NCBI GenBank assembly: GCA_002682825.1
Contig: NOKP01000010.1
Location: forward strand, 620,001-684,000
Reading direction: 5' to 3'
DNA: 64,000 nt
DNA from: Neonectria sp. B-13
Lineage: Eukaryota > Ascomycota > Sordariomycetes > Hypocreales > Nectriaceae
Made by a program: the position numbers and the translations under genes. Positions 36,888 to 46,945 of the stretch are shown piece after piece; position 1 is the stretch's first letter; each line of letters opens with the position of its first letter. A model generated the notes under the pieces. It saw nothing but the letters and a program-made list of their open reading frames with translations. It made no database searches and was not told the origin of the DNA.

Positions 36888-37233
36888 GGCTGCCCCCAAA
36901 AAATGGAAGTGCCTCTCAGGCCTGGGCAATTGTCAGCGCCCGGCCGCCCAGTAACCGGTGCTTCCAAGGGAGTCGCGTCGCGTTAGTGACAAGAAAATCC
37001 CCTACAACCCATTAACGCGAACCACTGTGCCTCAAGTTTGCAACACTGTATCGTCCATCGCCTCTCATCTCATCCCATGACGACGCTCTCCTGAATCCTC
37101 ACCACCAACTGCGAACCGATTTTCATCATATCGCAGGCTGCATTCGCGCCAATCAAAAACGCTCCATCCCGTCCAAATATCCTCTTCCTGTGCACACCGC
37201 CTCTTCTGAGTGGTTCCAGCTGCTAGCATCGCC

Positions 37234-39353
37234 ATGGCTCCTGCACGCCAGCAGCCGGCACCGCCGCCGTTTAGCAAGGACGAGAAAGTCCTGTGCTTCC
37301 ACATGGACATGCTCTATGAGGCTAAGGTAATGGATGTCCAGCCCGGGGAGAAGCCTGGCGATGGCTACCGGTACAAGGTTCACTACAAGGGTTGGAAGAA
37401 CACTTGGGACGACTGGGTGCTGGTCGATCGCATCCGCCCCTTTGACGACGAACACAAGGAATTAGCGGCCCAGCTTCACGCGCAACTCAAGCATAACATG
37501 CAGAGAAGCACGAAGCTGCCCAAGAAGGGCCTCCGCAGCGGCGCCGAATCCGCGAGAGTGAGCGAGGAGCGTGCTGGGTCCGCGACTGTTCAAGGGGGCC
37601 GAGGAGGACGGCGAGGGAAGGACTGGGAACTCGAGCAGGTGAGAAGATGCCTTGTTTTCCTTGACTGTATTTGTTTTTCGCCGTGTTCCTGCGCTGGACT
37701 TGAACGATATTTGAGATTTCTATCCTCCCAGTAGTCCTGGGTCGCGTAGAAAGGTGTTTGCAAGTGCGACAACCTCGACGAGCGACAAACCGAGTGCCCT
37801 GTTACACTGATCCGACGAGTTTACCCGCCCCTGGTATGCGTAATTACACTGCCAGAGCTCAATCACAATGGTCTTGAATGCCATTTAGCAGCATGTTGAG
37901 AACTCTTGGACAGGCAAGGCTGTCTTCCACAGTGTTTGCAGTGGTGCTTGGTTGTTCGTCCCAGAATGCGCTGTCACTCGGGTGCTTCTCCCCAACACCA
38001 AGCAGTTAGCACCCTAGAAGGACATCGGCAGATTCCCTTCACCACAGGCTTGACTTGCATTTACTCAGGGCATATCGAGTCCTTCGTTTTCTCCTTTGTC
38101 AGCCTCGCGTACCCTTCAAACACCAACAAGCACACATTCTCTGCCCCTTTCCACATTCGCATTTCCTTACCCGTCTCCCCTCCTCCAACACCCCGACACC
38201 CCAAATCGCCATCATGCCACAGGCCCAGCCACTTGCTACTCGGAAACGTCCTCGCTCCTCAAACGTTCGAGGTTCTCTTCATGCACCTGCATCAAATATG
38301 TGTTTGGGCTCGCACAGTCTAAAGAGGGTCAAAGTGGAAAGACTTCGGATCGCACCCGATCATCTCGCACAGCTACCCAAGGACAACCACCGCTACGTCA
38401 CAGCCTCTGGCAGGTTTCTTGATGACGGCCGCTACAACTGGCCGCTGGACGACAAGGTCGACCATGAGAAACAGCCTGTTAAAGGCACCAAGACGCATAA
38501 GCCCCGCCGTGCGAACCAAGAGCCCTGTTCACGCTCCATTATTCAGATGGTAGACGCATTATCCCCAATCTTGAGCTGCATCATTGTGCTACCCTCGAGA
38601 AGTCAAGTGGCTGCTCGAGTTCTTTTTCTTCACTGCCCTGTTCACTCCCAGCCACAACATCTTGAACATGGCCTAACAGTTCATCCAGGAAGATACTTTC
38701 CATAGCAAGCCGATGATCAATCTTCCTGTCCCTGATCATATCCAGGCCATGCTCGTGGATGATTGGGAGAATATTACCAAGAACAACCAGCTCGTTCCCC
38801 TCCCTCACATCAAACCCGTCACCAAGATTCTCGAGGAATATCTTGCACATGAGAAGCCGCAGCGAGAGGAGGGGTCCGCCAGCATGGACATCTTGGAGGA
38901 GGTTATTGCGGGTTTCCGCGAATACTTTGAGAAGGCTTTGAGCCGCATATTACTCTACCGGTATGTGATCTCAGACATCTTCATTTGAATCATCCACTCT
39001 GACCTTCATCCAGCTTCGAGCGTCACCAGTACATAGACATACGGAAATCGTGGGAGAACGCCGACGAGAACTCGGAAGTCAAAGGCGTTTGTGATGTCTA
39101 TGGCGCAGAGCACCTGGCTCGGCTAATTGGTACGTACTCACTACCATCTCTAAGCTTCCTCATTAATTAATTCTCGACAGTTTCGCTCCCTGAGCTCCTC
39201 GCTCAGACGAACATGGACCAACAGTCCGTGTCACGACTTCGGGAGGAGGTGGGCAAGTTCACCGTCTGGCTGGGCAAGAACTGTGAGACGTACTTCGTAA
39301 ACGAATACGAAACGCCGTCTCAGGAGTATATCGACAAGGCGCGTAGCTTCTAG
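37234..39353 (+). CDS. eaf3: chromatin modification protein Eaf3/MRG15 (chromodomain plus MRG domain)
   Basis: Eaf3 reads methylated H3K36 with its chromodomain and is shared by the NuA4 acetyltransferase and Rpd3S deacetylase. Exons of the main form are 37234-37638, 38689-38960, 39014-39129 and 39181-39353, giving 321 residues. The chromodomain includes VLCFHMDMLYEAKVMDVQ, YKVHYKGWKNTWDDWV and DRIRPFDDEHKEL. A basic linker ends WELEQ. The MRG domain starts EDTFHSKPMINLPVPD and includes MLVDDWENITKNNQLVPLP, YGAEHLARLIVSLPEL and ETPSQEYIDKARSF. The joins are all in frame and yield the expected family sequence. The oddity is the first intron, about 1050 nt against the usual 50-115 nt here, which holds a separate coding-like block at 38214-38549. 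Confidence 0.93.
38214..38705 (+). CDS. coding-like block inside the long eaf3 intron (cassette exon, alternative first exon or nested gene)
   Basis: An ATG at 38214, in a good fungal context and after a 60-nt C/T-rich stretch, opens 163 codons up to a stop at 38703-38705. The first 112 codons look coding: they end mostly in C or G and include segments such as DNHRYVTASGRFLDDGRYNW. There is a basic motif, TRKRPRS and LKRVKVERLR, like a nuclear signal. After codon 112 comes a GTAGAC donor at 38550. Splicing it to the eaf3 acceptor at 38688 is in phase, and a CCACAG acceptor ending at 38222 is in phase with eaf3 exon 1. So 38223-38549 could be a 109-residue cassette exon, or the ATG could start a form lacking the chromodomain. 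No known domain is recognised. The codons after 38550 look intronic. Confidence 0.35.
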   Translation: MPQAQPLATRKRPRSSNVRGSLHAPASNMCLGSHSLKRVKVERLRIAPDHLAQLPKDNHRYVTASGRFLDDGRYNWPLDDKVDHEKQPVKGTKTHKPRRANQEPCSRSIIQMVDALSPILSCIIVLPSRSQVAARVLFLHCPVHSQPQHLEHGLTVHPGRYFP

Positions 39354-39919
39354 GCCTTGCTACTCTACGGCAGGACGATGTTAATATCGGTGGCCAACCA
39401 TTGGCATCGGCATCAGCATTGGTGCTCTCCAAAGTCACTGACTAAGGCGGGCAGGCGTGAGAGGTCCGACGGAATGTGGCTTACTGACGTGGGGTGTTTT
39501 GGGCCAGGTGCAGGTCAGTCCTTGCGAAATGGCTTTGTTTGGAAGGTCTTGGGGGCATGACAAACGACAAGGGAATACACATGTGTAGGATAGCGGGAGG
39601 GTTTGTACCTCTTTCATCTTCCCTGGGTAGCTAATTTTGAGGTCTTGCTTTATGCGATAACACGGACATATTTCAAGTAAGCTCAAGTCCAAGTCCAAGT
39701 CCAAGGAAGCCAATATGGTGATGTTTGACGTATTGTGATTTGTGGTAGTTCTAGATGTTTTTCAATCAAAGCTGGCACCGCTTCAACAAGCCCCCTTCTT
39801 TTATACAGATGTCGTTACAGTATAGTACAGCTTCCCTCTCGTCCCTTTTTGCTGTTCCATCACGTCCGCCTCCGCCAAAAACGATGCCATCTCATCTCCT
39901 CCACTTTCCCCCCTTCCTC
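39354..39919. other. intergenic between convergent eaf3 and the mitoribosomal protein gene
   Basis: Two 3' ends face each other across 566 bp. A short CAAGTC repeat occurs near 39682-39702. No gene is seen. Confidence 0.6.
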
Positions 39920-40183
39920 TCAAAGCCGCGGCACAGCCTTCTCAATGTAGAAACCCGTGTCGGGCGTACGCTCGGCCTTGACCTCCTGCTTGCTCAGCGC
40001 GCGGTCGACCTCCTGGACGCGCACCAGCTCCTTGACCTTTAGGATCATGCCGGCGAACTGCGGGTGCACGGGGTGGAAGACGGTCTGCATGCGGCGGCGC
40101 AGGCCCAGCGCGGCCAGGACGCCGCGCGTGCGCTCGGGCAGACCGATGGCCGAGCGGTGCAGTGTGATGCGGAAGTAGGACAT
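39920..40183 (-). CDS. mrpl33: mitochondrial large-subunit ribosomal protein uL30m (Mrpl33)
   Basis: This is a component of the 54S large subunit of the mitochondrial ribosome, related to bacterial L30. It is a single exon of 87 residues, almost the same length as yeast Mrpl33. The start [20 protein letters not shown] matches the family pattern of an initial beta strand followed by the conserved Ser-x-Ile-Gly and Thr/Arg-rich turn. [20 protein letters not shown] and the helix [14 protein letters not shown] complete the ferredoxin-like L30 fold. The acidic and basic C-terminal extension of about 25 residues is usual in fungi. No long presequence is visible, as in the yeast protein. Confidence 0.88.
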   Translation of the reverse strand: MSYFRITLHRSAIGLPERTRGVLAALGLRRRMQTVFHPVHPQFAGMILKVKELVRVQEVDRALSKQEVKAERTPDTGFYIEKAVPRL

Positions 40184-41161
40184 TGCTTTCGAGGATGGTG
40201 ATGTTGCGTGGGTGGGTGGGAGAGTTGAGGCCGGTTCTGTTTGAGACTCTGCGTGAGAATGATGGCGCTGCGGGAGTCAATTGGTGGCTTACTCTCGGTG
40301 TCGCTCAATGTGTTGTCGTATAAAGGTGGAGTCGCAATCACACACCCGCCGTCGTCGTCTTCGTCTTCGTCGTCGTCGTCGTAGTCTGGTCGTCCGTCAA
40401 AGAAGCACCAGCCTGAGCAATGGAACAAAATCCACTGGTGCCCACGCCTGATCTTTCATTCGCGGGAACGCGGACAATTCCGCCCCGCCACGACGTCATG
40501 TGACCAAATACTCACCACCACCACTCAAGCTTAGATACAGTAGAGGGACCGTTCTTGAACGGAAGATATTCCATTGGGTGCTGGATTCACTTTCAAGACT
40601 TTGCGCGATAGACAGGTCAGTTACTATTGATTGTGCGCGTCAGATATTTGCATGCACCATACCATCATAGTGGTCGGCCTCCGTGACTTCCTTGTCTGGA
40701 AGGCTGACGCTTCGGGTCCCGAGATCTACATCCACACCCCCATGACTACCTGCTAGAGGTGTGAACGCATTGTACGGTGCATATGACGATAACATCATTA
40801 TTCATGAGGGATCCCGCAATACGAAAAGCTCAACGGACTCGACTAAAGAGCTCATGTGATCAGGCTTCCGTCCTGGCTCGATCAATCACAAGGCTTACCG
40901 AATAGGCATTTGGCACTTGGCTAAGTAGGATCGATTGGCCAATCAGATCGTCTCAATGGGTAGCGAACATTTCATGTCTATAGTTCAAACGAGTAATTTG
41001 GAGAGCTATCTCGTGGCCTCCTAGCACTAGTTACATTGTATCGGGAATTCTCATACAGCTTTCCGCTTTTCCTCCCGTCTCCAGGCCCATGGCACTAAAT
41101 CATTAAATGCACAGACGCCTTGTCTCGAATCCTCAACTCGCATTACCATTCTATGTCATCC
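40184..41161. other. intergenic between mrpl33 and acl1
   Basis: This holds the mrpl33 promoter and the acl1 3' flank. A (GTC/TTC)n microsatellite lies at about 40349-40382, just upstream of mrpl33. No gene is recognised. Confidence 0.6.
40349..40382. repeat. trinucleotide microsatellite (GTC/TTC)n
   Basis: About eleven units of GTC or TTC follow one another upstream of mrpl33, outside any recognised reading frame. It is a likely length-polymorphic marker. Confidence 0.7.
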
Positions 41162-43187
41162 TTACAGAGTGACCTCAACTCTGCCCTCGGCACCACCAGT
41201 CTCCGCCAGGTTGGGCAGGAGGTAGGTGATGTCGTCCCAGGGGTGGCGGTAGAGACCAGTGCGCAGGCGCTTCTGATCGAGGTAATGGGCAATCAGACCG
41301 ATGCTTCGGCCGAGGACGAAGAGACCGTTCAGGACACCCAGCTTGAGGTAGTCCTCGGCCTCCTCGGCGGAGAAGGCACCGCAGTTGCGGAGGAGATCGA
41401 CGAAGCAGACGGCAATGCAGCCATCGACGTTGAGGATCAGGTTGTCCTTCTTAGAGGTGGTGACGGACTCGACGGCCAGGGCGTAGTCGAGGAGCTTGTG
41501 GCTGGGGAACTTGGCCATGACGTACTCCTTGACCAGCTCAACACGCAAGTCGGGGTTGTTTCGCGACTTGACACGGTGGCCAATACCGGGAATCAGCTTG
41601 TTGGCCTTGCGCATGCCGTCAACGAACTCTCGGGGGCTGAGGCCCTTGTCGAAAGCCTTGGTGAACTCCTCGGCGGCGCCGTCGAGAGCACCACCGAATC
41701 GGGAGCCGATGGTCAAGAGACCGGATACCAGGGCGCTGATGAGGTCCTTGCCTGCACGGGTGGTGATGATGGTGTTCATGGCACCAGACACGGCGGGACC
41801 GTGATCGGCAGTGAGCATGAGGACCATCTCGAGGAACTTGGAGGCGTAGACGGGGAGACGGCGGCGGAACCACAGAAGGGACATGACACCACCGATACCA
41901 ATGTCCTCTTTGAAGACGTCAGAGATGGGCATGCCGGCGTAGAGAAGCTCCTGACCACGGTCATCGGAGATGGTGGAGATGAAGGCAGCGGGCTTTCGGA
42001 CGAGGCCGAGCTCCTGGGCCCACGAGTAGTCGATGGGGATCTTGGGAACAACAGGCTCGGGCTGGGGCACAATGGTGCCCTGCTTGACGAGCTTGTCGTA
42101 GACCTCCTTCAGGAGAGAGGGGAGCTCCTCGAAGGTCTCAGGGACGTGGAAGCCAGCATCGCGCATCTGCTGGTTCTTCATGGCAGCAGTCTCGAGCTGT
42201 GAGTTGGCAAAAGAGCCGGCATGGCCGAACTGGACCTCAGTCTTGAACATGCTGGCGCAGGTACCAATGGCCCAGGCAACAATGGGCTTGGTGATGACGC
42301 CCTCCTTAACGGCCTCAATGACCTTGTACTCCTCAACACCACCGACCTCACCGAGGAGGACGAGGATCTTGCACTCGGGGTCGGCCTGGTAACGCAGAAG
42401 GTGGTCAATGAAGGTGGTACCGGGGTATCGGTCACCACCAATGGCAATACCCTCGTAGACACCATCGGTGTTCTGGGCGATGATGTTGTTGAGCTCGTTG
42501 GACATGCCACCAGACTTGGAGACGTAGCCGACGGAACCCTTGCGGTAGAGCTTGGAGGCGACAATGTTGTCCATCATGCCACCAGTGTTACCGATCTTGA
42601 AGCTGCCGGGCTTGATGCCGCCGACGGTGGCGGGGCCAATGATGGTGACACCCTTCTTCTGAGCCACATGGGCGATCTCACGAGCTCGCTACAAAAGCTG
42701 GGGTTAGCTGCTGTACGTGGAGTGGGCTTTCCGAGGAGTTTTGGAATTGGCTTACTCGCTCAGGGACGCCCTCGGCAATGATGGCGATGGTCTTGATCTG
42801 GGGGTTCTCCATCAGCTCCATGGTGGAGCTGTAGACACTTCGCGACGAAGCGAAGTTGACAACGACATCGACGTCGGAGTGCTTGGCCATGGCCTTATCG
42901 ACCTGCTGGTAGACGGGCAACAGGGTCTCGCTGGTGCCCCAGTACATCTTGCTGACGAACTGGCCACCGAAGGTGTAGATGATGCCGGCGACGGAGGGCT
43001 TGGCGCGCTTGCAAATGAAGTCGAAATCCAGCATGCCCTGGACGGCTCTGGGCTGCAGACCGTAGACGAGGCATCGGGTCTTGTCGGTGAAGAGGGCATG
43101 CTCGGGGAGAGGGCTCAGCGGCCGGCTGGGAGCCGGGAAGCGCTGGATCTTGTCGTTGGCCGACAGGTTGTTGTTAGAGGAAGCCAT
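41162..43187 (-). CDS. acl1: ATP-citrate lyase subunit 1 (catalytic, citrate-synthase-like half)
   Basis: ATP-citrate lyase splits cytosolic citrate with CoA and ATP into acetyl-CoA and oxaloacetate, the main source of acetyl-CoA for lipids and acetylation. Exons are 42756-43187 and 41162-42688 (67-nt intron), giving 652 residues. The N-terminal half is the CoA-ligase type domain, with [40 protein letters not shown] and [15 protein letters not shown]. The phosphorylated His lies in [14 protein letters not shown] at about 300. The C-terminal part is citrate-synthase-like, with [14 protein letters not shown] and [19 protein letters not shown]. The protein matches the C-terminal portion of the single animal enzyme; the other portion is encoded by acl2, which starts 3.8 kb away on the opposite strand. 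Confidence 0.98.
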
Positions 43188-46100
43188 TGCGAAAGTGTCA
43201 AGCTCGGGTCGTGCGGGCGGGGTGTGTGTTGCTGTAGAGGATGAAGATGGGCTGGAGCGACGGGCAAAGAAAACCGAAGTCAGCAGCAGCTGGGAGAAGG
43301 AGGACGAGAGACGCTCTGAGCTCGAAGGGGGAGGCTCGGAGGAATTAGGCAAAAGAGCAGGAAGGAGGATTGAAGAGAGGAGGGGGAAAGGGAGGCAGAA
43401 TCAACGGAGGGAAACGTTGGAAAGACGGGCCTCAGTTCAGTTGAACGGGAAGAAATGACGAGGGCGGGGAGGGAAGCGGGAGCGGGCGAGAGAGCAAGAT
43501 TTCAGGAGGAGCGTGTGGTACTTGGTAGTGGTGGGCGGGTTTGGAGGGCTGGCGGGTTGAGCTGGGTTCGTTGACTTGAACGAGGCTGCCAGGACGGGCA
43601 TTGGCGGGGGCGTGAGGTCGGGTGAGGTGGGCTTGGCCGGGGGGTGAGGGTGAGGATACTTCTACAGGTGGTGAGGTACCTGCCCTGCGAGGGATGGAGG
43701 GGAGCTGTCGGTAGCTGGACGCCAGGGACCACCATCCCACCACCGAAAATTCAGTGGGGTCGGTGCGCGCCGCAGCATGGATGCACCCACCAGCGCCAGA
43801 CCCCCATGGTACCCCCGCCAGTGGCGCCCACTGCCAGGGACCCCTTCAGTGGGCTTGCCCAGCGTAGCCCATTCCTATCACCTCGGCCTCACACCTATGA
43901 AATAGGCCCAATACCTGACTCCTATCCCTAACACCTAACCCGGGCTCCCGGCCTCCCCCTCCCGTCCATCGGCGGTGGACACTGGCCGCTAAGCCAGGTA
44001 CGTAAAAACGCCCCTCCATGTCGGAGCCGGAGAGGAGGCACGTATGGAAACTTACCGGACCGAGTGTTGGTTGATTGATCGATTTGAACGCGGATAACTG
44101 TCCGAAGCCGAAAGGCGCTCGTCCGACCAGTTCCAGAATGCCCCGAAGGAATGAGCGTGCGCGACAGCCCGGAGCTTCGTTGGGTGTGTGAGAATGGCCA
44201 ATTCAACGGTGGCCGACGGCGGCGTGCGAGTGCGTGAGTTCCTTGACTAGTTACTTCGTAGTTAGTTGGGGGCAGGATTTTTGGGGATGTCGCTTCTCCT
44301 GGATCCTCTTTTTTTTTTTCGTTGATCTGTTGAATTCCCATGGCGGGCGCCAGTGACGCTCGTAGCCGGATGGATCATGGATGCACCAAGGCACCCATGT
44401 CCCGTGGTTTTGCATTGAAGTATCCGACTTTTTGTCTGAGTGCGTACGTACAGTACCACACAGCATGTATGACCGGTCGGCAGTCCTTCAGAGGTCGTCG
44501 AAGTACACCAGGTACCGGTACTTGGAGTGAGAGTTGCTAGTCGGCAGAGCGCCGATGGCCTCCCCCACCACAGCCGCCTTGACCTTGAAACGCCATCTTG
44601 GATGATCTGAAGGATCGTCACCCCAAAAATACCAAGGCAACCTGGAAGTCCAGGCCGCCGTGGATGTCGTCAGCCCCTATTTCCAAAGTACAAACCTCCC
44701 ATGGCCCCAAGCCAACCGAGTCATTCAGCCCAGACCGCCCCCAGAAGCACTTGTAGCTGAGCAGGTCTTTGATTTCGGTGGCTTCTTGTTGGTCAGATGG
44801 CTCCTGGAACCGCATGGCCTGTCATCTCGATACCAGCCGCCCTTAAAGGGGTCCAAGGGGTCCAGTCCAAGACTCCGAGGGGGATGGCACGTCCCAACGG
44901 AGCCCGCGTGTCTTAGAGCGCCAAGAAAAGGAACCTACTCAATTGCAACTCTGTCGAGCAGGAAAAGAGTGGGAGAGGGAATTAGGAAGCCATTGATGTG
45001 AAGCTACTGGCTTCACTTGATCCGTTCTGTTCCACCAGAGCGTGATAATTTTGGTAATATTGTCGCTCTGGCTCTCCACTTCCACCGAGATTCGGAGGCC
45101 GATGGGCGATGGAAGATGGAACCAAGGCCACGACCAGCTCGCTGTTCCGTGGCCAGCCGGCACTGTGGACTATGGTCTCCGGGATGATGCACCGATGCGG
45201 ATGTGGTGGATGGGGTGGGGTTTTGGGTGGTGAGGGGCATCAGAATTGCCGCTGACCACCCACTGTCCAGCACTCGTCGACCACAGTCAGCTCACTGGCA
45301 GAAAGGGCTCGGGGGAGCCATCCACCGATTCGGCGCCGGAGGCTTGTGGACTGTGGACTGTGGCTAAGACGAGGAAGGATATCCAAAATTGAATCGCCGA
45401 GTATGGCGTAGTCCGGGTTCCGAGCAAATCATCCGTCAGCACCGCTTCCCACAGCATCGCATGCGACCGAGGTACGGAGTGCAGATGTTCAAGGCAATCG
45501 GTGCAGTGCACTCGCACTCTTTCACGACACCCGAGCCCGAGCTTTTGCGCCTATCTCCCCGACTCAGGGCAGGTTCCCCGACTCTCCCAGAAGCTCGGTA
45601 GCACGGGCAATGAAACCACTGCATGGATGCACGTTGGAAGCTTGCCCTGTGGAGGGGAAACAACCAAACACGCTCGCTAGCTTTCCCCAGCCTTCCATGG
45701 CGTTCCCACCCGACCCCGACCCCGACACCCCAGCCAGCTCAACCAGCTTTGGTTGCTGGCCAACGACGGCTACCCAACCCCAAAGAAACTGGGCAACAAG
45801 AAAGACGGAGAGAATTGAAAAAAATTCGCCGAGAACCCAAAGAAAACGCTCCGTGCAAAACAGGACAAGCCCGGGGAATTGACCGGCGTGTATTCGGTAG
45901 CGCGCGACGGTCGCTGCGGTTTTCGGCGGGATAGGTATGGCGGTCGAGTGTCGAATGTCGTGTCGAGTGTGAGGCGGTCCACTTGGCCCTCAACAGCTGG
46001 GGATCCTCCTTTTGGCGGTCTCCCTCGAGGTACCGGTACCTGGGGGCGAGTACCTCTGTTGCACCCCAGGTGCTGGCCGCTGCAGGAGCTCTCTCACCAC

Positions 46101-46945
46101 CGCCTCCTCAGCGGTTTTTGGGGGGTGTGCCCCAAAGGGTTTTGGTGCGCGTGCCCTCTTTCATCCTTTTCTGCCCAGCCCCAGTGAGGTGAGCATCCCA
46201 TCAGCAGCGGTCGGGTTCCCCCCCAGCAGCCCGCCAGCACGCGGAGCCAGGTACAACCCACCACGCAGGCGCCAGGAACCCACTCACTGACCGCCCGCCA
46301 GAGGGGCGTCCGAGGGGCGTCCATTCAGCAAGGGGCGGGCGCTGAGGGGGAGAAAGATGGATGGGGATGGGATGAGCCAGCCCCTCCACCCACCGTCTCA
46401 ATCCCCTTTGAGGCGCCGAATCCTGGGAGCTTCGTTTTTTTGAGAGAGAACAAGCTCGCCGCCGTCCCTCTCTTTCTGCCCCATCTCCCGCTCGCGACAC
46501 CTCTCCCGCGAACATCATCATCACCATCGCCATCACCATCTTCCCTTGGCTCCTGCTTCTTTCCCTTCAATCCCTTCCCAATTCGTTGTCGCAGCCCAGC
46601 TCGAGCGTGTGTGCACTGGTAAGTGAAGCTCCCCTTCTGCTCCCCCGCAGCCCGGTCGTTGCCCGCCGCCGTTTTGTCCACTTGGACCACCCTTTGCCGT
46701 TGCCATTGCGCCCACGATCTGTCGTGATTCTCGTCGTCGCCTTTCGTCTGAATAGCTTCGTCTTGGCTTTCGCTTTTGCCTTCTCTCGCCTCTCTCCCGC
46801 ACTTGCGGAATCGATCCACCTGCCGCTTGCCCACCCGCTGACGCTTCTCCTCCTCAACTCCAGAATTGAACAAGACAGACACTCGCCCGCTCATCCCGCC
46901 AACTCACCTTGTCCTTCTTCCACATCCCCGTAATCCACATCCACA
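43188..46945. other. 3.8-kb divergent region between acl1 and acl2
   Basis: Both ATP-citrate lyase subunits are transcribed outward from this region, so it should hold a shared regulatory zone. It includes the acl2 leader with its intron. CCCCAGTG/CACTGG-rich blocks lie near 43740-43860. No coding gene, tRNA or transposon is recognised, and the short open frames overlap each other in both directions. Confidence 0.6.
46619..46863 (+). other. 5' UTR intron of acl2
   Basis: A GTAAGT donor at 46619 and a CAACTCCAG acceptor ending at 46863 bound 245 nt in the leader, 82 nt before the acl2 ATG. The acceptor is preceded by a pyrimidine-rich tract and a CTGACGC branch-like site. Leader introns are common in highly expressed fungal genes. 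Confidence 0.6.

Larger units (their letters stand above)
36565..37233. other. divergent promoter region shared by lys2 and eaf3
   Basis: The 669-bp gap separates two start codons pointing away from each other. It contains a TGACTCA site and a run of GATAAG motifs closer to lys2, described separately. The eaf3 side has short pyrimidine-rich runs. No gene is seen. Confidence 0.65.

Noticed and set aside
41120..42202. 360-codon plus-strand open frame
   Set aside because: It lies opposite acl1, whose sequence is plainly conserved. Long antisense frames are common opposite GC-rich third codon positions.
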